A DNA stretch of 7,502 nt, from NCBI GenBank assembly GCA_030950965.1, contig JAUZQP010000026.1, forward strand, positions 1-7,502, in the 5' to 3' direction. Source of the stretch: Mariprofundaceae bacterium. GTDB lineage: Bacteria > Pseudomonadota > Zetaproteobacteria > Mariprofundales > Mariprofundaceae. Each line of letters begins with the position of its first letter. Within the stretch, counting starts at the first letter, position 1. A model generated the notes under the pieces. It searched no databases and was not told where the DNA came from. It worked only from the letters and a program-made list of their open reading frames with translations. Made by a program: the position numbers and the translations under genes. Positions 1 through 5,923 of the stretch are shown here, piece after piece.

Positions 1-4
1 TAAT

Positions 5-24
5 CGGCTTCCCTTTTAAGATGG
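5..24 (+). repeat. Short dispersed repeat, copy 1
   Basis: The core GGCTTCCCTTTTAAGA (6-21) recurs at 7193-7208, and a diverged version lies at 7163-7182. Copies 1 and 2 agree at 18 of 20 positions. No function is visible. It may be part of a larger repeat that continues upstream of the window. Confidence 0.5.
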
Positions 25-81
25 ACATCCTTAACAGCAACGTGTTGAATGGGGTGTGATAGCAAGGATTTGAACTCAAGG

Positions 82-188
82 GTAGGGTGCGCTTGCGCAC
101 AAAATGGCGTGGTAGAACCCATACACTGGTTCATTTATCACGCCTCTGCATGAGTTGTACTGCTGTGTGGTGCGCAAGCGCACCCTAC
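82..188. repeat. Nested inverted repeat, 107 bp
   Basis: The outer arms are perfect 19-bp inverted repeats, GTAGGGTGCGCTTGCGCAC at 82-100 and its exact complement at 170-188. Each arm contains the self-complementary core GTGCGC-TT-GCGCAC. Inside, GGCGTG (106-111) pairs with CACGCC (139-144), and GAACC (115-119) pairs with GGTTC (128-132), so the unit could fold as a stacked hairpin or cruciform. Such architecture is typical of REP/BIME-like or MITE-like elements. No open reading frame lies inside and no T-run follows, so a terminator is less likely. Confidence 0.75.
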
Positions 189-288
189 GCTTCACCGTTG
201 CAGCTCTCTTTTTGTTCAGTCTTCAGCGGAAAGCCCAATGAGTAGTTGTGCATCCCTCCCCTAAATTCGTTATAATCAGAATGATTAC

Positions 289-321
289 AGTTTGGTGGGT
301 TATTTCTTGCGAGTTACCTTA
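289..321 (+). repeat. Solo right end of family A repeat
   Basis: Read on the minus strand, this 33-nt stretch matches the left end of the family A element at 7363-7395 at 30 of 33 positions. It ends in TTA (319-321), which fits the TTA/TAA trinucleotide seen at other family A ends. The rest of the element is absent, so this is a remnant or solo terminal repeat. It starts directly after the GAATGATTAC box at 279-288. Confidence 0.65.
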
Positions 322-365
322 GTACTGAGAACGCTGACTGTGTTGGTGTTAAAATAGTTCGGTGA

Positions 366-372
366 AGAGGAG
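366..372 (+). promoter_or_regulatory. Ribosome-binding site for the 378 gene
   Basis: AGAGGAG lies 5 nt before the GTG codon at 378. This purine-rich site selects GTG 378 as the start over the out-of-frame GTG at 362. Confidence 0.6.
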
Positions 373-377
373 CTACG

Positions 378-737
378 GTGGGGAAAAAAGTCAGGGCAAC
401 GATTGCTACCTCAGAAACCAAGCCTGCGCCGTGGCGGGTGCTGTGCTATACCGTGCCACTATGGGGTGGTGCTTTGTTGTTGTCGGTTGCCATGCCACTG
501 ACTGCTGTGCTGTCATTGGTGGTGCTGTCGGGGTGTCTGTTCATCCTTCCTTTTAAAGCACGACGCGGCCTATGTCCCCATTGCCAACGCCCCAAGCTTG
601 TTCCTTTTTCAGGTGTTGGCGGTTCGTGCAAGGGGTGTGGTGTTGACTTGGTTTTACGCAATAAAGTATTGCATTATATCGAAGCCGTGCCCAAGGCCGC
701 TCGACCAGCCTACACAGGAGGGAAGCGGGGGGGATGA
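378..737 (+). CDS. Small membrane protein with C-terminal zinc-ribbon-like motif
   Basis: This 119-residue protein of unknown function starts at GTG, supported by AGAGGAG 5 nt upstream. A basic N-terminus (residues 1-20) is followed by a hydrophobic stretch at about 21-59, long enough for two membrane helices forming a hairpin. A positively charged turn (KARR, 60-63) leads to a soluble tail with Cys66-Pro-His-Cys69 and Cys84-Lys-Gly-Cys87, a CX2C-X14-CX2C pattern like a metal-binding zinc ribbon. The charge pattern suggests the tail is cytoplasmic. The C-terminus is basic and glycine-rich (TGGKRGG). It converges on rsmA and has no obvious partner. I do not recognise the family. The intact frame, ribosome-binding site and paired cysteines support a real gene. 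Confidence 0.65.
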   Translation: MGKKVRATIATSETKPAPWRVLCYTVPLWGGALLLSVAMPLTAVLSLVVLSGCLFILPFKARRGLCPHCQRPKLVPFSGVGGSCKGCGVDLVLRNKVLHYIEAVPKAARPAYTGGKRGG

Positions 738-780
738 GTCAAAGAAAACAGCTTTGGCTATTTTTTGATGTTTGATTGAC

Positions 781-845
781 GATGCTTTCTACGCTGCATG
801 ACTGGGATTTAGCGTAAGCTGCTTGATCGGGAGCATCACTTTTTA
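781..845 (+). terminator. Weak candidate terminator hairpin
   Basis: GATGCT (781-786) can pair with AGCATC (832-837), and ACGCT (791-795) with AGCGT (811-815) inside it. ACTTTTTAAC follows on the plus strand. The stem is interrupted and the loops are unequal, so this is only a possible terminator for the gene at 378-737. Other than this, 738-862 shows nothing recognisable apart from CGGT three times in tandem (854-865). Confidence 0.25.
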
Positions 846-862
846 ACAAGACGCGGTCGGTC

Positions 863-890
863 GGTAGATAATTCAGTGCGCGTTACCTAA
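863..890 (+). repeat. Solo right end of family A repeat overlapping the rsmA stop
   Basis: On the minus strand this 28-nt segment matches the right-end terminal repeat of the element at 2480-2644 at 23 of 28 positions, including GCGCGTTACC next to a TAA (888-890). The rest of the element is missing. The rsmA stop codon (883-885) lies inside this repeat end. Confidence 0.55.
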
Positions 891-1659
891 GCAGGATGGA
901 GAGCTTCGTCCAATTCATGTAATCCAACTGTTCAGGGCGCAAGCCTGGGTTTATACCCACCTCCTCCATCTGCTCAGGGCTGATGCGCTGGCGGAAGTTG
1001 TTGCGTAACGTTTTGCGGCGATGGGCAAAGCCAGTGCGTACACAGCGTTGCAGTGTTGTCCATGAACATGGTGGCGTTTCGCCGTGTGGGGTTAATTTTA
1101 ACACCACAGAATGTACTTTCGGCGGCGGTGAAAATGCACCTGGGGGCAGGGTCAACACACGGGATGCATGGTAATGATGACGCACGAGTACGCTTAAACC
1201 TCCATACACCTTACTGCCAGGGTCAGCCATGATACGCTCGCCGACTTCGCGTTGGTACATTAATATCATGCCGCCTGATAGCGATAATGAGGATAGCAAT
1301 GCAGTCAATGGACCGCTGATATTATAGGGTAGGTTGCCTGCAATCCATTGCGGTTGTTGCGCTGCAACGGTGGCTTCCAAACACTGCAATACATCGTCAT
1401 TCACCACCGTTAAATCAGCTCGTTGGTCACAGTATTGCTGCCAATGGTGAGCAAAACGGTCGTCCTTTTCCACCAAAGTAGTTGCCCCTGCGCGTGCCAG
1501 TAAAGGAACGGTAAGCGCCCCTGGCCCTGGTCCGATTTCGAGCACCGAAGCACCTTTAGGGATACAATGGACCATGCGTGCAATCGCCGATTCGCTGCGT
1601 AAAAAATGTTGCCCAAGGGCTTTGTTCGCTTTCATCGGTGCGTGTTGTATGGTGCTCAT
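883..1659 (-). CDS. rsmA: 16S rRNA dimethyladenosine transferase RsmA/KsgA
   Basis: RsmA dimethylates two adjacent adenosines (A1518 and A1519 in E. coli numbering) in the 3' terminal hairpin of 16S rRNA, using S-adenosylmethionine, late in 30S assembly. The 258-residue protein shows the family signatures in order: KALGQHFL (13-20), the SAM-binding loop VLEIGPGPGALT (39-50), the ribose-contacting acidic segment VEKD (63-66), NDDVL (87-91), the catalytic motif NLPYNIS (109-115), the proline-rich FSPPPKVHSVV (176-186) and the RNA-binding FAHRRKTLRNN (211-221). Length is near the usual 260-275. The start lies 3 nt after the cysE stop with only a weak Shine-Dalgarno, suggesting translational coupling; Met9 is an alternative without a better site. 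The last codons and stop overlap a mobile-repeat end. Confidence 0.95.
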   Translation of the reverse strand: MSTIQHAPMKANKALGQHFLRSESAIARMVHCIPKGASVLEIGPGPGALTVPLLARAGATTLVEKDDRFAHHWQQYCDQRADLTVVNDDVLQCLEATVAAQQPQWIAGNLPYNISGPLTALLSSLSLSGGMILMYQREVGERIMADPGSKVYGGLSVLVRHHYHASRVLTLPPGAFSPPPKVHSVVLKLTPHGETPPCSWTTLQRCVRTGFAHRRKTLRNNFRQRISPEQMEEVGINPGLRPEQLDYMNWTKLSILLR

Positions 1660-1662
1660 GCT

Positions 1663-2421
1663 TTAAATTCCGTTACCATCTAAAAAACGTTCGACTTTTT
1701 TGTGTTCACGCGCCATTTCTTTGCGCAACTCCAATAAAGCTTGTTCACATTCATGATCTTGCTCTGCCCTCTCTGTCGTGGGATGCAATTGATCGATACG
1801 ACTATTGATATCATCCATCATTTGCAACATATGGCGTAATACTTCCGATACTGGATCGGGCATTTGATGGTGGTTAAGGTTGATTTTACCATCTTGAACC
1901 ACGGGTCCACTATCGATCACTATCCGCCCTGGAATGCCAATGACCGTAGATTGTTGCGGCACATCTTTGAGGATGACCGAGTTCGCACCAATACGTGAGT
2001 GCGCGCCAATGGTGATAGCACCCAACACTTTCGCCCCTGTGCCGACAATCACGCCATCTTCCAGTGTCGGATGTCGCTTTTTGCGCTGCCATGTTGTGCC
2101 GCCGAGGGTAACGCCGTGGTATAGCGTCACATCATTGCCGATTTCGGTGGTCTCACCAATCACCACGCCCATGCCGTGGTCAATAAAAAAGCGTTTGCCA
2201 ATACACGCCCCTGGGTGAATTTCAATCCCCGTCAGCCAACGCGCCCAATGAGAAAGCCAACGCCCCAGCCAAAAGTAGTGATGAACCCAAAACCAATGGG
2301 CAATGCGATACGCCCAAATGGCATGCAAACCAGGGTAACAGGTCACCACCTCCCACAACGAGCGGGTGGCAGGATCGCGCTTAAAAGCACAACTAATATC
2401 TTCACGAATAGATGCAAACAT
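1663..2421 (-). CDS. cysE: Serine O-acetyltransferase, short form
   Basis: CysE transfers acetyl from acetyl-CoA to L-serine, giving O-acetylserine, the substrate cysteine synthase combines with sulfide. The 252-residue protein begins IREDI...RDPATRS, as in short-form enzymes that lack much of the E. coli N-terminal helical domain. Left-handed beta-helix hexapeptide repeats follow at about 67-165. EIHPGACIG (67-75), catalytic Asp81-His82 in IDHGMG, GETTEIGNDV (89-98), VTLGGT (104-109) and Arg116-His117 cover the active site. After the helix comes a charged, probably helical tail (about 186-246). The protein ends GNGI, resembling the GDGI tail by which E. coli CysE binds CysK. A TAG lies in frame 12 nt upstream, fixing the first possible start at 2421; no good Shine-Dalgarno is visible. 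It is cotranscribed with rsmA by position. Confidence 0.93.
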   Translation of the reverse strand: MFASIREDISCAFKRDPATRSLWEVVTCYPGLHAIWAYRIAHWFWVHHYFWLGRWLSHWARWLTGIEIHPGACIGKRFFIDHGMGVVIGETTEIGNDVTLYHGVTLGGTTWQRKKRHPTLEDGVIVGTGAKVLGAITIGAHSRIGANSVILKDVPQQSTVIGIPGRIVIDSGPVVQDGKINLNHHQMPDPVSEVLRHMLQMMDDINSRIDQLHPTTERAEQDHECEQALLELRKEMAREHKKVERFLDGNGI

Positions 2422-2479
2422 GGTGGCATGCTAACGGCGATGGGGGACAAATGAAGCAACAATGCATCAAACGTTTATC

Positions 2480-2644
2480 TTAGGTCACTCGCACTAAATA
2501 ATCTACCAAAATCGGGCAGGATTTTTATTCAGCATCAAGGCGCAAAAAGCAAAGCATAGCTCGCTATGTAAGCTTTTTTTGCAACGCCGATGCTGGGCAA
2601 AAAGACAAGTAATTTTGGTAGATTATTTATTGCGCGTTGCCTTA
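2480..2644. mobile_element. MITE-like palindromic element, family A copy 1
   Basis: The 159-bp body (2483-2641) is flanked by TTA on both sides (2480-2482 and 2642-2644), a plausible 3-bp target duplication. With TTA included, the terminal inverted repeats of about 33 nt (2480-2512 and 2612-2644) match at 28 positions. The interior is also palindromic: CAGCATC (2530-2536) pairs with GATGCTG (2589-2595), GGCG (2539-2542) with CGCC (2585-2588), and CATAGC (2555-2560) with GCTATG (2563-2568). There is no transposase gene, so it would need to be moved by an enzyme elsewhere. A second copy begins at 7363, about 93% identical over the 107 shared internal bases. It sits between the divergent cysE and oxidoreductase genes. 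Confidence 0.85.
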
Positions 2645-2649
2645 GGAGG
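2644..2649 (+). promoter_or_regulatory. Ribosome-binding site deciding the 2654 start
   Basis: AGGAGG is a strong Shine-Dalgarno 4 nt before ATG 2654. Its first base is the last base of the TTA flank of the family A element, so the repeat inserted directly against this site, or contributes to it. Confidence 0.8.
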
Positions 2650-2653
2650 AACT

Positions 2654-3616
2654 ATGCCTGTAGTACGCTATCAGGGTCATGACTATGAATGTAAAGGTGA
2701 ATCTACACTACTGGATGAGATGATCGCCCACGGTGTAACCCTACCTCACGGCTGTCGTAGTGGCGGTTGCATGTCCTGCATGATGCAGGCAGTGGAAGGT
2801 ACGCCGCCGCGTGCAGCACAAAAAGGTGTGAAAGACACCAAACAAGCGCAAAATTATTTCTTAGCCTGTCAATGTCGTGTTGAATCAGATATGGAAATTG
2901 CCCTAGCGGCTCCGCTTATCCGTTATCAAGCGGAAGTAATTGAAACCAGCGCATTAAATGAATCTGTAACACGCATTCGATTGCGCAAACCAGAGGGATT
3001 CGATTACTACCCTGGTCAATTTATTCATGTGATTCGTGCTGAAGATGAGCTTATGCGCAGCTACTCGCTGGCTTCTGTGCGCGATGAAGATTTTTTAGAG
3101 TTGCATATTAAACATGTTACTGATGGCAAAATGAGTAGCTGGCTCTGTACTGATGTATCTACAGGGATGATCTTGGACTTCCAAGGAGCCACGGGTGATT
3201 GTTTTTATGTCCCTGATGATCTGGAACAAACCATGGTATTGGCGGGTACAGGTACAGGCTTAGCACCATTATACGGCATTGTACGTGATGCGATAAACGC
3301 AGGTCACACGGGTGATATTCACCTATTCCACGCTAGCTTAGCCACCGCAGGTTTGTATTACATCGACGAATTGAGAGCCATGGCAGCAGCGCACCCACAG
3401 GTTCATTATTACCCTTGTGTATTGCATGGTGATGCACCAAAAGGTGGCTTGCAAGGGGCGGTTGATGCAGTCATGGTGACAACTGTACCCAATTTCTCAG
3501 GCATGCGCGTGTACCTATGTGGCGACCCTGCGATTGTAAAAAGCCTGCGTGAAAAAGCCTTTATGGCAGGCGCACCCATGCAACGCATCTACGCTGATGC
3601 CTTTGTTTTTTCCTGA
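2654..3616 (+). CDS. 2Fe-2S ferredoxin / FAD / NAD(P) oxidoreductase
   Basis: This 320-residue electron-transfer protein passes electrons from NAD(P)H through FAD to a plant-type 2Fe-2S centre and on to an unknown acceptor. The N-terminal ferredoxin domain carries Cys34-X4-Cys39-X2-Cys42-X29-Cys72, the classic cluster spacing. The flavin-binding barrel has RSYSLAS (135-141), and the nucleotide-binding domain has LAGTGTGLAPL (196-206) and YLCGDP (287-292). This order matches reductase components such as XylZ/BenC, phenol hydroxylase P5, MmoC and the AscD-type sugar reductase. No oxygenase or sugar gene lies nearby, so the acceptor is unknown. The ATG at 2654 is chosen because AGGAGG precedes it and the ferredoxin fold begins there. 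The frame is open back to a TTG at 2579, but that part is mobile-repeat sequence. Confidence 0.9.
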   Translation: MPVVRYQGHDYECKGESTLLDEMIAHGVTLPHGCRSGGCMSCMMQAVEGTPPRAAQKGVKDTKQAQNYFLACQCRVESDMEIALAAPLIRYQAEVIETSALNESVTRIRLRKPEGFDYYPGQFIHVIRAEDELMRSYSLASVRDEDFLELHIKHVTDGKMSSWLCTDVSTGMILDFQGATGDCFYVPDDLEQTMVLAGTGTGLAPLYGIVRDAINAGHTGDIHLFHASLATAGLYYIDELRAMAAAHPQVHYYPCVLHGDAPKGGLQGAVDAVMVTTVPNFSGMRVYLCGDPAIVKSLREKAFMAGAPMQRIYADAFVFS

Positions 3617-3618
3617 AT

Positions 3619-3662
3619 AAAAGCCAACGTCCAGCCTCCCTGGAGGCTGGACGTTGGCTTTT
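3619..3662. terminator. Rho-independent terminator
   Basis: A perfect 21-bp inverted repeat (3619-3639 and 3642-3662) is separated by only CT, so the physical loop will take in the closing pair or pairs. The arms begin AAAAGCC and end GGCTTTT, giving a T-run on the plus strand (five T at 3659-3663) and A-rich symmetry that would also allow action on the minus strand. It begins 2 nt after the oxidoreductase stop and separates that gene from convergent rep. Confidence 0.93.
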
Positions 3663-3688
3663 TCACCTCTACCTTAACTCGAAAAGTT

Positions 3689-3810
3689 GTAATCATTCAC
3701 ACCCCCTCTGTTTTTTCGCCATCAAGGCGAAAGCGCGCAGTTTATGCTTGGGTAAATGAGCACTTTCAACGCAGAGGGCGGAAAAATCAGTGGGGGGAGT
3801 GAATGATTAC
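3689..3810. repeat. 122-bp palindromic repeat, family B
   Basis: The outer arms GTAATCATTCAC (3689-3700) and GTGAATGATTAC (3799-3810) are perfect complements. Pairing continues imperfectly through CCCCC/GGGGGG and TTTTTC/GAAAAA. The centre holds a further imperfect stem, GAAAGCGCGCAGTTTA (about 3729-3744) against TAAATGAGCACTTTC (about 3753-3767). The unit contains no open reading frame. It lies between the oxidoreductase terminator and rep, and its right arm contains the rep stop codon (3807-3809). It could be a MITE/REP-type element, an extra rep terminator, or both. It shares the internal box CATCAAGGCG...CAACGC with family A. Confidence 0.75.
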
Positions 3811-5762
3811 GAAAATTTCGCTAAAATATCGCGCATAGCTGCCATGTGGGCTTCAGCCTCTTCTTTGGCTTCATCAGAGTGAAGGTCTTGATCAACCCAA
3901 CGCATGGCATCGTTGTCCATCTCTTTCAAAAATGGTGACGGCGCGCTTTTTTCTTCTTTGCCAAAACGACGACGCGCTACCACCGTACTCAGTGTTAAAC
4001 GGAAACGCGCCCGCGTCACAGCTACATACATCAGACGACGTTCTTCTTCCATGCGATTTTCTTCCAGGGCATTTTTATGCGGGAACACCCCATCTTCTGC
4101 ACCTGTAATATAGACATGATCGAATTCCAAACCTTTGGCCGCATGCACGGTCATTAATCGAACCTGTCCCTCGGGCTCGTCTTGCTCACGGTCAGCAAAC
4201 AGACTAAGTTGCTGCAAAAAGTCAGCCAACTTCATGCCATTTTCAGCACTGCGCAACCACCAACGGCGTAATTCCATCACGTTACCCATGCGCCGCTCTT
4301 CTTCTTTGTCATCTTTGGCTTCATCGCGAATCGCTGTTTCTAAACCGCTAACTTCTAGCAGCGCATCAAAGGCATCATCAGGTTCGCCATAGGTGAAACG
4401 ATGATCCATATCACTCACCATCAAGCCAAAGGCGCGCAAGGTGTGAGATAATCGGTGCTCTAGGTCATCATGCGTGCAAGACTCAAGCATCGAGCAACTT
4501 TGTTCCCAAGCAAAGTCCGCCAGCAAGCCGAGTGCCTTATCACCTACACCACGCCGTGGTCGCGCAATAGCACGCATAAATGCCAGATCATCGGCAGGAT
4601 TACTCAGCAAGCGTAAATACGACAATGTATCCATCACTTCAGCGCGATCAAAAAACGACATGCCGCCACTTACATGATAAGGGACACCCACTTCACGCAA
4701 CGCCAGCTCAATAGGCCGCGATTGGTAGGAAGCACGGTACAACACGCAAAAGTCATCCCAGCCCTTGGCTTCACCCACGGCGCGGCGGGCTTTAATATCA
4801 CCTGCGATACGGCGACCATCTTCATCGGCATCGGGACTATTCCAAATGCGCACAGGCTTGCCTGGGCCTAGATTGGAGCGTAGCGATTTTCCTAAACGTT
4901 CGCGATTGTGCGCAATCAAGGTATTGGCAGCCGTTAAAATAGCTTCGGTGGAACGGTAATTTTCCTCCAAGCGAATGAGTTGCAGACCGGGGTAATCCTT
5001 TTCTAACTGAAAAAGGTTACGCACTTCTGCCCCACGCCAGCCATAAATGGATTGGTCATCATCACCCACAGCCGTTAAGTGGGAACCGACAGGTGCCATC
5101 AATTGCACCATGCGGTACTGCGTTTTACTCGAATCTTGGTATTCATCGACCAAAAAATGCCGCGCCCGCGATTGCCACAAGGCACGCACATCAGCATGCT
5201 CTTCCAACAGGCGAATGGGCAACACAATCAGATCATCAAAATCCACCGCATTCATGCGCGTCAGCAAATTATCGTAACGCTCGCGAATGGTGATCATGCT
5301 GCCATCGCCAACTTCGAGTGAATCATTTTTAAGCAGCGAAATCCGTTGCAGCACACGGTTTATTTGATCACTATCCACAGGCAACTTCAAATCAGCCAGC
5401 ACCGAACGCATCGCCGAACGTTGCTCCGCAGGGGAGAATACACTCAAACCATCGCGCCGTTGCGCTAAATGCGCATGCTCACGAATAATATTCAGCCCCA
5501 GCGCGTGGAAGGTACAAATACGCAACCGCCGTGCCAAAGGGCCAAGGCGTTTTTTCAAACGCTCGCGCATCTCTTTGGCTGCTTTATTGGTAAAGGTCAC
5601 GGCGGTAATCGCATCTTCTGGCACATGACGCTCGACCAACACCGCAATGCGTTCGGTAATTACCCGCGTCTTACCCGAGCCAGCACCAGCCAGCACCAGC
5701 ATAGCACCGCCTCGGTAATGCACGGCTTCATATTGTTGTTCATTTAATTGCGATCCACTCAT
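3807..5762 (-). CDS. rep: ATP-dependent DNA helicase Rep (UvrD/Rep, superfamily 1A)
   Basis: Rep unwinds DNA 3' to 5' and helps replication forks pass bound proteins. The 651-residue protein has the complete superfamily 1A motif set: adenine-contacting LNEQQ (6-10), Walker A GAGSGKT (26-32), Ia AVTFTNKAAKEM (54-65), Ib CTFHALG (83-89), Walker B VDEYQD (205-210), III VGDDDQSIYGWRGA (232-245), IV LEENYRST (265-272), the VSGGMSFFDRAE segment (364-375), V VRLMTVHAAKGLEF (534-547) and VI EERRLMYVAVTRAR (573-586). Length fits Rep (E. coli 673), and the C-terminus ends soon after PSPFL, without the longer UvrD tail. UvrD/PcrA is the alternative name. ATG 5762 has only a weak AGG-containing site about 10 nt upstream. 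The last codons and stop run into the family B palindrome. Confidence 0.9.
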   Translation of the reverse strand: MSGSQLNEQQYEAVHYRGGAMLVLAGAGSGKTRVITERIAVLVERHVPEDAITAVTFTNKAAKEMRERLKKRLGPLARRLRICTFHALGLNIIREHAHLAQRRDGLSVFSPAEQRSAMRSVLADLKLPVDSDQINRVLQRISLLKNDSLEVGDGSMITIRERYDNLLTRMNAVDFDDLIVLPIRLLEEHADVRALWQSRARHFLVDEYQDSSKTQYRMVQLMAPVGSHLTAVGDDDQSIYGWRGAEVRNLFQLEKDYPGLQLIRLEENYRSTEAILTAANTLIAHNRERLGKSLRSNLGPGKPVRIWNSPDADEDGRRIAGDIKARRAVGEAKGWDDFCVLYRASYQSRPIELALREVGVPYHVSGGMSFFDRAEVMDTLSYLRLLSNPADDLAFMRAIARPRRGVGDKALGLLADFAWEQSCSMLESCTHDDLEHRLSHTLRAFGLMVSDMDHRFTYGEPDDAFDALLEVSGLETAIRDEAKDDKEEERRMGNVMELRRWWLRSAENGMKLADFLQQLSLFADREQDEPEGQVRLMTVHAAKGLEFDHVYITGAEDGVFPHKNALEENRMEEERRLMYVAVTRARFRLTLSTVVARRRFGKEEKSAPSPFLKEMDNDAMRWVDQDLHSDEAKEEAEAHMAAMRDILAKFS

Positions 5763-5825
5763 AACAGCGTAACCTATATCAAATAAAAAAACTATTCAGC
5801 CTCTCGCCCCACATACACCCTTGGA

Positions 5826-5831
5826 TATAAT
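5826..5831 (+). promoter_or_regulatory. Candidate -10 box
   Basis: A perfect TATAAT lies 92 nt before the start at 5924, in the divergent gap between rep and the cyclic-nucleotide-binding gene. No good TTGACA-like hexamer is present 16-18 nt upstream, so this is only a candidate sigma-70 promoter. Confidence 0.35.
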
Positions 5832-5908
5832 CAACCAATTTACATCACATCACTTTCATAAGAGAGTATGGCTAATCGTGGTTCGGTGTAAAAAGATTCC
5901 AAGCCCGC

Positions 5909-5914
5909 AAGGAG
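5909..5914 (+). promoter_or_regulatory. Ribosome-binding site for the 5924 gene
   Basis: AAGGAG lies 9 nt before ATG 5924. It fixes the start of the cyclic-nucleotide-binding protein. Confidence 0.75.
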
Positions 5915-5923
5915 AAAAGGTCG

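Larger units (their letters stand above)
1..377. other. Gene-free left flank with repeats
   Basis: No convincing coding sequence was found here. The stretch holds a 20-bp copy of a GGCTTCCCTTTTAAGA-type repeat (5-24), a nested inverted repeat (82-188), a GAATGATTAC box (279-288) also found at the ends of the palindrome at 3689-3810, and a solo end of the family A mobile repeat (289-321). It ends with the ribosome-binding site of the gene at 378. A frame open from position 3 to 59 is too short to call a gene tail. Confidence 0.6.

Noticed and set aside
3..59. Possible 3' end of an upstream gene
   Set aside because: The frame is open for only 18 codons, its start matches a repeat that recurs in noncoding DNA at 7192, and no family resemblance is visible.
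289..890. Composite transposon bounded by the two solo family A ends
   Set aside because: Both are right ends in the same orientation rather than inverted, and no transposase lies between them.
2579..2653. N-terminal extension of the oxidoreductase starting at TTG 2579
   Set aside because: The extension is the right half of the family A element, and AGGAGG plus the ferredoxin fold place the start at ATG 2654.
5684..5704. Tandem CCAGCACCAG repeat
   Set aside because: It is coding sequence for the alanine/glycine-rich Walker A region of Rep (LVLAGAGS) and needs no other explanation.
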